Assembly: GCF_001952855.1 (NCBI RefSeq)
Contig: NZ_LPNO01000021.1
Span: 1-64,000 of the forward strand
Reading direction: 5' to 3'
Origin: Pseudomonas sp. ATCC PTA-122608
Lineage (GTDB): Bacteria > Pseudomonadota > Gammaproteobacteria > Pseudomonadales > Pseudomonadaceae
Length of the DNA: 64,000 bases
Shown here piece after piece: positions 25,809 to 34,500 of the stretch (its first letter is position 1; every line of letters starts with the position of its first letter). The position numbers and the translations under genes are program-made. The notes under the pieces were generated by a model. It made no database searches. It saw nothing but the letters and a program-made list of their open reading frames with translations, and was not told the DNA's origin.

Positions 25809-26312
25809 ATGTCTGAGCACAGCGCTACGATCTTCGATCCACGGGCCTTTCGCCGGGCCCTGGGCAACTTTGCCACCGGTGTCACGGTGGTCACCGCCGC
25901 TGATGCCAGCGGGCGCAAAGTGGGTGTCACCGCCAACAGCTTCAACTCGGTCTCCCTGGACCCGCCGCTGGTGCTGTGGAGCATCGACAAGCGTTCCAAC
26001 AGCCATGAGGTGTTCGAGCAGGCCAGCCATTTTGCGGTCAACGTGCTGGCGGCCGACCAGATTCACCTGTCGAACAATTTTGCCCGGCCCAAGGACGATC
26101 GCTTCGCCGAAATCGAATTCGAATCGGGCGAAGGCGGCTCGCCGGTCTTCGCCGATTGCTCGGCGCGGTTTCACTGCGAGAAATACCAGCAGGTGGACGG
26201 TGGCGATCACTGGATCATGATCGGCAAGGTGGTGGCGTTTGATGATTTTGGGCGTTCGCCGTTGCTCTATCACCAAGGGGCGTATGCGCGGATCGAGGAG
26301 CGGCAACCGTAG
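25809..26312 (+). CDS. Flavin reductase, HpaC-like component of the hydroxylase
   Basis: A 167-residue NAD(P)H:flavin oxidoreductase of the flavin-reductase-like (split-barrel) family: 'FRRALGNFATGVTVVTAADASG', 'VGVTANSFNSVSLDPPLVLWS', 'HFAVNVLAADQ' and the C-terminal GDH-type motif 'DGGDHWIMIGKVVAF'. It would supply reduced FMN or FAD to the oxygenase encoded just upstream. The A. baumannii C1 reductase has an extra C-terminal 4-HPA-sensing domain of roughly 140 residues, which is absent here. RBS GGGAG lies before ATG 25809. Confidence 0.87.
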   Translation: MSEHSATIFDPRAFRRALGNFATGVTVVTAADASGRKVGVTANSFNSVSLDPPLVLWSIDKRSNSHEVFEQASHFAVNVLAADQIHLSNNFARPKDDRFAEIEFESGEGGSPVFADCSARFHCEKYQQVDGGDHWIMIGKVVAFDDFGRSPLLYHQGAYARIEERQP

Positions 26313-26348
26313 GGCGAACACCTCTATCGAGGGCTGATGCAGGTTTAA

Positions 26349-26437
26349 TGTGGGAGCGGGCTTGCTCGCGAATGCTGAGTGTCAGCCAATACATCTGGCG
26401 ACTGACACACCGCTTTCGCGAGCAAGCCCGCTCCCAC
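26349..26437. repeat. REPIN between convergent genes
   Basis: TGTGGGAGCGGGCTTGCTCG and the inverted CGAGCAAGCCCGCTCCCAC, with an internal inverted core (TGTCAG, CTGACA). It lies between the reductase stop and the convergent porin stop and probably terminates both. Confidence 0.85.
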
Positions 26438-26467
26438 CTGTGATCTCGGTTGCTCATTGCATCTGTG

Positions 26468-27796
26468 TTAGAACGGCACGGCCACTGTGACTTGGCTATA
26501 GACATTGGTGCCGTTGCCACCCACCTGGTTGCCGCCGTTGCTCTCATCCTTGTTGGGCTTGTACAGCCCCAGCAGCGGCGTGACGATCAGGTGTTCGTTC
26601 ACCGCCCACTCCGCGTACAGGTCCAGTTCGCGCCCGTCGAGGTTGAGCATGCCGCCCTTGCTCAACGTCTTGTAATCGAAGAACAGCGCGCCGACGGTCA
26701 CGCTGTCCAGCGGCTTGACCTTCAACGCCACGTGCTGCACCTCAGTATTGGTATTGAACGGCCCCGAATAATTGCCGGCCACTTCGCCCTGCACCCAAGT
26801 GCCGTAGCCACGGTTGAAACCCGCGAACATCGCGTCCCAGTTTTTCGAATAGCGGCTGTAGCGGTAGGTCAGGTCCGGCGACCATGGCAGCGCGGCGAAG
26901 GTATAACCGCCCTCGGTGTACCAGGCCTTTTCCGGGCCGGCGTCCTTGTCCTGCCAGGCGTATTCAAAGGAAAAGTGTGCGTTCTCGATCCCTGCATTGC
27001 CGGCGCCCCGCAGGCTGTAGAGGTTCATCCCGGCGCGCTGTTTTTGCAGGTCATTGGCGTAACGGTCGTCGACGCTGATGCCATGGATATAGGTCAACCC
27101 CACAGTGCCGGGTGCGGCGGTGTAGTCCAGGGTGCCGGCGGCCATTTCGGTGTTGGCCTGGGCGCGGTTGTCGGACTTGATCCACATCACGCTGCCATGC
27201 ACGCCGTCCTTGCCCCCCAGGCGTAACACGGCGGTTTGATCGAAGGCATGGCGCGCGGCGATGTAGTAGGCGCCGCCCCGGTTGAACTTACCGTCGTCCA
27301 CGCCCTTGCCGAGGTTCGGGCCGTCGTCATTGATGATGAAGCCGTCGCCGAGCATGATGATCTGGCGGCCGAACGACAGGTCCACACCATCCTTGCCCAG
27401 CGCCGGAAACAGCTCCCCCGAGCGCCAACCGGCGAAGGCTTCGTCGAACTTGGTGGTGCGCTCGCTGCCGGTGGTCACGCCCGACGCATCACCATCACCC
27501 CAGGTGCCGGAGCTGACCAGGTTGGCCGTGCCATACACGCTGCCCAGGGCGCCGAAGCGCTGGTCAACGCTCAAGCCATATTTGATGAAGCCTTCACGCC
27601 AGGTGGAACCGCCGGTGGTGCCGTCATAGTTTTTGCGGCTGTTGAACATCCCGTACACCGCGAGGAAGTTGCCGGTGACCTGGGTGTCGTCATCGGCGTA
27701 CAGCTCGAACGCCCGGGCCGATGACTCGATGACCATCAGCGCAATGCCCAGACTCACGGCCTTGTACAGCCGACGGGTTTTTTGTGTGTGCTCCAT
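26468..27796 (-). CDS. Outer-membrane beta-barrel porin (alginate-export/porin-like)
   Basis: A 442-residue exported protein. The signal peptide is about 30 residues (ends 'ESSARAFE'), then many alternating amphipathic strands such as 'VDLSFGRQIIMLGDGFIIN', 'HSFEYAW'-like strands and the terminal Phe signature 'SQVTVAVPF'. I place it near the alginate-export porin group; an uptake channel for aromatic amines or acids is the likely role from its place between the 4-HPA hydroxylase and an amino-acid permease. ATG 27796 is preferred; the longer open frame upstream overlaps the divergent permease gene and is not coding. Confidence 0.8.
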   Translation of the reverse strand: MEHTQKTRRLYKAVSLGIALMVIESSARAFELYADDDTQVTGNFLAVYGMFNSRKNYDGTTGGSTWREGFIKYGLSVDQRFGALGSVYGTANLVSSGTWGDGDASGVTTGSERTTKFDEAFAGWRSGELFPALGKDGVDLSFGRQIIMLGDGFIINDDGPNLGKGVDDGKFNRGGAYYIAARHAFDQTAVLRLGGKDGVHGSVMWIKSDNRAQANTEMAAGTLDYTAAPGTVGLTYIHGISVDDRYANDLQKQRAGMNLYSLRGAGNAGIENAHFSFEYAWQDKDAGPEKAWYTEGGYTFAALPWSPDLTYRYSRYSKNWDAMFAGFNRGYGTWVQGEVAGNYSGPFNTNTEVQHVALKVKPLDSVTVGALFFDYKTLSKGGMLNLDGRELDLYAEWAVNEHLIVTPLLGLYKPNKDESNGGNQVGGNGTNVYSQVTVAVPF

Positions 27797-28013
27797 TGTT
27801 ATAGTCCCCAGCAGGTTGAGTTGAGGGCGCATTAGTGCGAGCGGGGGCGGGCCAAGTCTTTCCTCTGCGTGCCAGGTAATTGACCCTGGCCGCCAGCGGC
27901 GGGACAGTGGCAGGCAGCAACAAAACCGGCGGCAGCCAGGAGCAAGACGATCAGCCAGGGCGGGGCGCAGAGTGCCAATACTTCTAAAAATCCGCTTCTT
28001 GAGGATCTGCACC

Positions 28014-29513
28014 ATGTCGATCAACGACCGGCTCACCGAACACTTGAAACGCGGCACGGTGGGCTTTCCCACGGCGCTGGCGAGCACCATTGGCCTGATC
28101 ATGGCCAGCCCGGTGATCCTCACCGCAACCATGGGGTTTGGCATCGGCGGCAGCGCCTTCGCGGTAGCAATGTTGATCGCGGTGGTGATGATGCTGGCCC
28201 AGGCGACCACCTTCGCCGAAGCCGCCTCGATCCTGCCCACCACCGGCTCGGTCTACGACTACATCAACTGCGGCATGGGCCGGTTCTTTGCGATCACCGG
28301 CACCTTGTCGGCGTACTTGATCGTGCATGTGTTTGCCGGCACCGCTGAGACGATCCTGTCCGGGGTGATGGCGCTGGTGAACTTCGAGCACCTCAATACC
28401 CTGGCGGAATCTGCCGGCGGCTCATGGTTGCTGGGGGTTGGCTTCGTGATTGTGTTCGGGGTGCTGAATGCGTTTGGTGTCAGCGCGTTCGGCCGCGCCG
28501 AGATCATCCTCACCTTTGGCATGTGGACCACCCTGATGGTGTTTGGCGTGCTGGGCTTGATCGCGGCTCCGGCGGTGCAGTTGGACGGCTGGTTCGGTGA
28601 ATCCCTGGTGGGCACCGACCTGATCACGATCCTGTCGCTGGTGGGCATGGCGATGTTCATGTTCGTCGGTTGCGAGTTCGTCACGCCGCTGGCGCCGGAC
28701 CTGCGCAATTCGGCCAAGGTGATGCCCAAGGCCATGGTGCTGGGGTTGCTGGGGGTGGCCACCTGCATGTTCATCTACGGCGCAGCCATGAAGCGCCAGG
28801 TGGAGAACGTATTGATCGACGCGGCGGGCGGCGTGCACCTGCTGGATACGCCGATGGCGATCCCGAAATTCGCCGAGCAGGTGATGGGCAGCATCGGCCC
28901 GATGTGGCTGGGTATCGGCTTCCTGTTTGCCGGTGCTGCGACCATCAACACCTTGATGGCCGGTGTACCACGGATCCTGTACGGCATGGCGGTGGACGGC
29001 GCGTTGCCCAAGGTCTTCACGTACCTGCACCCGCGCTTCAAGACACCGCTGCTGTGCATCCTGGTGGCAATGCTGATTCCGTGCCTGCACGCGCTGTACC
29101 TGGGAGGCAACACCGACAACATCATGCACCTGGTATTGGCCGCCGTGTGTGCCTGGAGTTTTGCTTATCTGCTGGTGACATTGTCGGTGGTGATCCTGCG
29201 GATTCGCCGGCCGGATCTGCCTCGTGCCTACCGTTCGCCGTTCTTTCCGCTGCCGCAGATTCTGTCGAGCATCGGCATCCTGCTGGGCATGTGGTTTATC
29301 ACGCCGCCGGGGATGAACCCTGCTGACATCTACATTCCCTTCGGCGTGATGCTCGGTTGCACGGCGGCGTACGCGCTGTTCTGGACCCTGGTGGTGCAGA
29401 AGGTCAATCCATTCAAGCCCGCCTCGGTGGAAGAGGTGTTAGCCAAGGAGTTCGCCCATGAATCGGGTCAGCCGCACAACGGGTATATCAGCCATGCTGC
29501 AAAAACTGTCTGA
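28014..29513 (+). CDS. APC-superfamily amino acid/amine permease
   Basis: A 499-residue inner-membrane transporter with about 12 helices. The N-terminal 'FPTALASTIGLIMASPVILTAT' carries the unwound helix 1 of APC transporters, and 'FAEAASILPTTGSVYDYI' lies in helix 2-3. The C-terminal tail is soluble. It lies between the porin gene (divergent) and DUF3156/feaR, so tyramine, phenethylamine or an aromatic amino acid is the likely cargo. A GAGG site lies 10 bases before ATG 28014. Confidence 0.85.
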   Translation: MSINDRLTEHLKRGTVGFPTALASTIGLIMASPVILTATMGFGIGGSAFAVAMLIAVVMMLAQATTFAEAASILPTTGSVYDYINCGMGRFFAITGTLSAYLIVHVFAGTAETILSGVMALVNFEHLNTLAESAGGSWLLGVGFVIVFGVLNAFGVSAFGRAEIILTFGMWTTLMVFGVLGLIAAPAVQLDGWFGESLVGTDLITILSLVGMAMFMFVGCEFVTPLAPDLRNSAKVMPKAMVLGLLGVATCMFIYGAAMKRQVENVLIDAAGGVHLLDTPMAIPKFAEQVMGSIGPMWLGIGFLFAGAATINTLMAGVPRILYGMAVDGALPKVFTYLHPRFKTPLLCILVAMLIPCLHALYLGGNTDNIMHLVLAAVCAWSFAYLLVTLSVVILRIRRPDLPRAYRSPFFPLPQILSSIGILLGMWFITPPGMNPADIYIPFGVMLGCTAAYALFWTLVVQKVNPFKPASVEEVLAKEFAHESGQPHNGYISHAAKTV

Positions 29514-30078
29514 GCTGTTCAGCGCCCGGCGCGCGCCTGCCGGTTATCGTCCCGGCGTTACGCTGGAACACCTGCGGCGCAACCTTGGCCTCGCCGGTTA
29601 TGCGGTGTGCGGCCCGACGACGGCCCGGGTCACCCTGGACGAACTCGGGTTGCAACTGGAGATCGTCGAGCGCACCGAATCGCAACTGTTGATGCACCTG
29701 GTGATGACCGAATTCGTACTGCACCTGCCTGCCTCGCAGCAGGGCACGGCGAGCTTCGAACTGCACCACACCGGGGCCGTTCGACGCACTGGAATCCGCT
29801 GTCGGCAGCGCTCGGGAAACAAGGAAGTTTTAGGCGTTCTGCAAACCGAGTTGCAGGAGGGCAGTGCGTTGTATCGCGCCTTGATGCCGCTGGACTTCAA
29901 GCGCCTGCGCATCGACCTGGTGGATCACCAGTGGTGCGTGCGGCTTGAGCATATGGGCGGCAGCGAGGTGGTCAACCGCATGCCGGCGTTTCGGCGCTAT
30001 ATCGCCCTGAGCAGCATTCAACGTGCCTGGCTGCTGGACGCCTTGAGCGGTTTCCAGCGCGCATTACAGGCCCACTGA
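29458..30078 (+). CDS. DUF3156-family protein
   Basis: A 206-residue protein of unknown function, basic and probably cytoplasmic, with the pattern 'GVTLEHLRRNLGLAGYAVCG' near residue 32 and 'ALMPLDFKRLRIDLVDHQWCVRLEHMGG' near residue 140. ATG 29458 has a strong AAGGAG site at 29445-29450, inside the permease gene. The two genes therefore overlap by 56 bases in different frames and are translationally coupled. Genes of this family usually follow such permeases in Pseudomonas, so it may assist amine uptake or its regulation. Confidence 0.75.
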   Translation: MNRVSRTTGISAMLQKLSELFSARRAPAGYRPGVTLEHLRRNLGLAGYAVCGPTTARVTLDELGLQLEIVERTESQLLMHLVMTEFVLHLPASQQGTASFELHHTGAVRRTGIRCRQRSGNKEVLGVLQTELQEGSALYRALMPLDFKRLRIDLVDHQWCVRLEHMGGSEVVNRMPAFRRYIALSSIQRAWLLDALSGFQRALQAH

Positions 30079-30141
30079 CCGCAGGATTTGGCATCAATAG
30101 TGCAAACACCTTGGCAGACACGTACTTGTTGCGCGCATATA

Positions 30142-30155
30142 GATAACATGTTAAC
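30142..30155. promoter_or_regulatory. GTTAAC-N2-GTTAAC operator upstream of feaR
   Basis: GATAACATGTTAAC, 40 bases before the feaR start. The surrounding 18 bases (30138-30155) are an exact reverse complement of 51828-51845 upstream of the OprD porin. The same pattern precedes hpaR, hpaG1 and hpaA, so HpaR is the likely binder. Confidence 0.6.
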
Positions 30156-30195
30156 TATTGCCCGACAAAAACAAAAAGCCAAGGTGGAAACTACC

Positions 30196-31149
30196 ATGAG
30201 CATGCAACAGATTGGGCAAGACGGGCTGGACCGCTGGACCCGGGATCTGCGCGCGGTTTGCGGTCACTTCGACACAGAACTGGCCTTCAACCGCTCGCTG
30301 TTCATCGGCAGCATCAGCACCTTTTCCCGCGGTGGCTTGCCCCTGGCCAACCTGCGCACCAACGCCGGCCTGATCAAACGCCCCAAAGCCCGCGCCGACC
30401 ACGATGACGACCAGAACTGTTTCCTGGTCAGCCAGCGCAGCGGCTACTGCCAGATCACCCAAAACGGCCAGAGCGTGCAACTCGCCCCCGGCGAATTACT
30501 CTTGATGGACTCGGTGGGCTCCATCGACATCACCCCGTTCGGGCTGATCGAACATGCCTCACTGTCATTGTCCCGCGCAGAGGTGTGCAAACAGTTCGGC
30601 AACCAGCCCAAGACCTTCGGCAAAATCTCCTCAAGCAAAGCCTGCGGGCGCATGTTGCATGTGCTGATGGACCAATTGTGCAAAGACGCGTTGAACGGCG
30701 AAGGCGCGGTCGGCGAGGGGCAGGCGTTGCAGTCGGCGTTTGTTTCGCTACTGGGGTCGGCGTTTGAGCAGGAAGATGATGAGCGGGACGATTGCGGCGG
30801 GTTGCAAGGCAGCAATTTGCGCAGCTATGTGCAGAAGGTGATTGATGAATCGTTGACCCAGCCAGGATTGAGCCCGATGGGGTTGGCGAGTCGGTTGAAC
30901 ATCTCGGTAAGGCATTTGTATCGGTTGTTTGAGGAACAGGATGACAGTGTGTGCCGGTATATCCAGCGGGCGCGGTTGAAGCGCAGTGCGGATGATCTGA
31001 CCAACCCGTTTTTGCGCAGTGAGTCGATCACGTCGATTGCGTATAAGTGGGGGTTTACGGATTCGGCGCACTTTAGTCGGTCGTTCAAGAAACAGTTTGA
31101 AGTGTCGCCGAAGGATTTTCGGGCTGGGCGGTTGCAGCAGGTGGGGTAG
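30196..31149 (+). CDS. feaR: AraC-family regulator FeaR-like
   Basis: A 317-residue regulator. The N-terminal cupin-like sensing domain includes 'CFLVSQRSGYCQITQNG' and 'LAPGELLLMDSVGSIDI'. The C-terminal AraC domain has two helix-turn-helices ('GLASRLNISVRHLYRLFEEQ', then 'ITSIAYKWGFTDSAHFSRSFKKQF'). It resembles E. coli FeaR, which activates genes for aromatic amine oxidation in response to phenylacetaldehyde-type compounds. ATG 30196 follows an AAGGTGGAA site; an upstream in-frame ATG at 30088 would place the operator inside the gene. Confidence 0.82.
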   Translation: MSMQQIGQDGLDRWTRDLRAVCGHFDTELAFNRSLFIGSISTFSRGGLPLANLRTNAGLIKRPKARADHDDDQNCFLVSQRSGYCQITQNGQSVQLAPGELLLMDSVGSIDITPFGLIEHASLSLSRAEVCKQFGNQPKTFGKISSSKACGRMLHVLMDQLCKDALNGEGAVGEGQALQSAFVSLLGSAFEQEDDERDDCGGLQGSNLRSYVQKVIDESLTQPGLSPMGLASRLNISVRHLYRLFEEQDDSVCRYIQRARLKRSADDLTNPFLRSESITSIAYKWGFTDSAHFSRSFKKQFEVSPKDFRAGRLQQVG

Positions 31150-31154
31150 GGGAG

Positions 31155-31183
31155 GAAGAAGGGGCTTTCCGAGCACCTTCTTC
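31155..31183. terminator. Weak hairpin between feaR and the immunity gene
   Basis: GAAGAAGG and CCTTCTTC arms enclose a 13-base loop between the convergent stops at 31149 and 31210. An AT-rich tail follows on the plus strand, but there is no clean T-run. Confidence 0.35.
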
Positions 31184-31209
31184 ATTATAAATATCTTAAA
31201 AGATCGAAG

Positions 31210-31512
31210 TTATTCGCCTCTTTGGTTCAAAAGCGCGTCAATGTGCTCCAGCCACAATTTCCCGCTTTTCCAATCGTGAGGATAATAGTAGCCACAGCCA
31301 ATATCTGAGAATAAAAAATGCTGTAACGCTTGCTCCGTCTTGTTGGCATGTAAAAGGGCTTTTAACTCAAGGTGTGCGGTTTTAAAAGTTTCTGTTGAGG
31401 ATTCAGCTATAAAGCTTAGGATCACATCGTCCGCACTATCAAACTCATCAACCCAATCCTGATTGAAGTAACCCGCGAGAAGTTGCTGCAGCTGTGAATA
31501 ATCGTTATTCAT
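31210..31512 (-). CDS. Immunity protein for the Rhs toxin (CdiI-like)
   Basis: A 100-residue acidic protein with 'YFNQDWVDEFDSADDVILSFIAES' at the start and 'DIGCGYYYPHDWKSGKLWLEHID' near the end. It resembles immunity proteins of contact-dependent inhibition systems that pair with RNase A-like toxins. Its ATG overlaps the rhs stop by 4 bases, the usual toxin-immunity arrangement. AT content is clearly higher than in neighbouring genes, matching the toxin tip and suggesting the two were acquired together. Confidence 0.8.
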   Translation of the reverse strand: MNNDYSQLQQLLAGYFNQDWVDEFDSADDVILSFIAESSTETFKTAHLELKALLHANKTEQALQHFLFSDIGCGYYYPHDWKSGKLWLEHIDALLNQRGE

Positions 31513-34500
31513 GGATTCGGATATCCGGTCTGAATTCTATAGCCATCGGGCATGCTTTTATCTTTGTACAAAATCAGGTAGATCTCCCGTCCGGGGACGG
31601 TTGTTTTTGCACCTCGCTTCAGGCTGGTTCCAACTGGTTGAGGAGGCTTTTGAGTAATAACAATTTTTTTGTCTTTTCCTTTAACGAACGAATTTATTTT
31701 GGTTTTGTTGCCTGCTATCACGCTTGATATAGCTGACTCGGCTGTCGCGCGATCAGGGAAGGTAGATGCCGTAGGCACATGAGGCTCATTTTTAAGACGT
31801 GTTGCCAGTTGTTGGTCAGTTCTACCAATGTGCTTTTGCATCAAATGTCCTCCGGCAGCTTCGTGAGCAGCTAAACCTCCACCAGGAACAATTTCGCTAT
31901 AAGGCCCATCGGCGACTATTTGGCCTGGGCAGGCTGTAGCTTTACAGCTTAACCCCAACGGATCTACCCACCCCGTCGGGTTGGGCACGTACTGGTATCC
32001 GTTCAGTCCACCCGCCAGCTTCACCGGATCAGGCGTCAGATAGCGGCCAATGTCCGGATTGTAGTAGCGATGGCGGTTGTAGTGCAGCCCGCTTTCCGGG
32101 TCGAAGTATTGGCCCTGGAAGCGCAGTGGGTTGATGATGGTGTTGACGTCCAGCTTCGCGATTTGGCCGTAGGCGCGGTAGTGGGCGGACCAGACGATTT
32201 CGCCGTCGGGCGCGGTGAGTTCCTGTGGGGTGCCGAGGTGGTCAAGTTGGTAGTGGAAGGGTTTTACGTCTTCCGGGCCGTAGCCTTTGAGCAGCGCTAA
32301 CGGGCGGAAGCTGTTGGGTTCGTAGAGGTAGCTTTGGTGGTGATCGGTGCTGTGTTCGGCGATCAGGGTGTCGCCTTGCCAGAAGAATTCGGTGGTCTCG
32401 CCGTTGACGACTTTGGCGATGCGCCGTCCAAACGGGTCGTAGCGATATGCGGCCTCGGTACCGTCCGGTTGGGTGACGCCGATCAGGCGGTGCTGGCAGT
32501 CGTAGCGGTATTCGGTGACCAGTTTTTGAGCGCGGCCCCGGCGTTCACGCAGGAGGTTGCCGAAGGCGTCGTAGTCGTAATGACGGTCGCCTTGCATCAA
32601 CAGGCGGTTGCCTTTGACGATGCTGGGACCGACGCGGTCTTGCATCAGCAGGTTGCCCGCCGGGTCATGGACGAAGCGTTCTTGCAGATCGTGCGAATGG
32701 TTGGCGCGGGTCAGGCGGTCGAGCGGGTCGTAGTGGTAGTCGTGCTGGCCTTTACGGGTGTCGAGGATGCGGGTCAGGTTGCCGCGTTTGTCGTAGTCGT
32801 ATTGGCGGCGTTGGTGGCGTTGTTCTTGTTGGGTGATGGCGTGGGCGTGCAGGCGGCCCTGGTCGTCGTGGTGGTAGTGGCTGAGAAGTTGGCCTTGCTG
32901 GCGCTGGTGTTCACGGCCGGATTTGAACAGGTGCGAGGTGAGCGGTTTGCCGTTCACCTCGACGGTGGCGAGGTCGCCGCCTTTTTCGTGGTGGAAAGCG
33001 AGGCGGTTGTTATCGGGCAGGCGCAGGTAGTTGAGTTGCCCGCATTCGTCGTAGCGGTAGCGCAGCGTCCCCCAGCCCTGGTGCTCGGCAGTGAGGCGGT
33101 TTTGCAGGTCGTATTCGTAGTGGAGCGGCCAATTTCCGTCGTCGACGCTGAGAAGGTTGCCGAGGCGGTCGTAGGTGTAATCGACAATGCTGCGGTCGGG
33201 AAGGGTTTTCCTTACGAGGCGACCGGCCGCATCGCGCGCATAACCGGTAACCAGCTGACTGCCGTCGTCGCCGTATTCGGTCTTTTCCAGCAGGTGCCCG
33301 GCGAGGTCGTAGGCATAGGCGGTGCGGCGCCCATCAAAGCCGGTCTCCTGCTGGATCAGGCCATTGGCGTGGTACTCGAGCCGATAGGTTTCCCCAACCT
33401 CGTTTTCGATTTCGGTGAGTAACAACCGAACATTGTCGTAGCGGTATTTGAGCTGCGTGCCGTCGGGATTTATCCGACGGCTGATCAGATGCAGGCCGTC
33501 GGCATACTCATAGCGAGTAACCCGACCCAGCTCGTCACGCTCGGCAGTGATTTTTCCGTACGGGTTGTAGCTGAATTCGCGCGTGGCGCCGCCCGGCTGA
33601 ATCACGTTCAGCAAGCGGCCCACGGCGTCCCACTGATACAGGGTCAGCGCGCCATGCTCATCCTCGCAAGCCACCTGCCGCCCCAGGTCGTCATAGCAAT
33701 AACGCCGCACTCCGCCATTCGCCAGCTTCTCTTCGGTGAGCTGGCCACGCTCGTTCCAGATCAACCGCTGGCTGCTGTTGTCCGGATACCAGACGCCGGT
33801 GAGCTTTCCGTGTTTGGTGTAGGTGTATTCGGTGTAATTGCCGTCCGGATCGGTCTTACGGGTGATATCGCCCTGATCGTTGCGCTGGTATTTCCACACC
33901 GCGTCACCACGGCGTACAACCCGTACGAACCCGTTGTCATGCTCGTAGGACGTGGGTGCATCGTCACCGGGAAACAGCGCAATCAACCGACCGGCTTCGT
34001 CGTACTGATACGCCGTCACCGCTCCCAGCGGGTCCTGCTCGACCGTCAGCCGGCCTTTTTCATCGTAGGATTTGAAGTGCTGCGCGCCGTCCGGATCGAT
34101 TCGCTGCACCAGCCGTGCGCGCTGGTCGTGAACGTAGACTTCCTGGCTGCCATCGGCGTTGTGCACGGTGACAGTGCCGTTGTCGTCCCACACATACCGC
34201 GTGTCCATCTGCGAAAAGCTGGCCCAGTGCCGGACACACCTTGCAGCCTTGCCAGTCCGTTCCCACTCCCAGAAGAAACTCGCCCCACCGGCCAGTTCCC
34301 GCTCCAGGATCACCTGCTGATCGTCGTAGCGATAACGTTCGCTTTCGCCGACAGCGTTGGTCGCCTCAACCAACCGCCACACATCGTCATACTTGTAGGA
34401 AACAACGTTCTGCTCAGTAACCCAGCCGAGTTCCCGCTGCACCTGATAGTCGACCGCAACGATGTGTCCACGGTCATACCGCAGTAGCAATCCCTGACCA

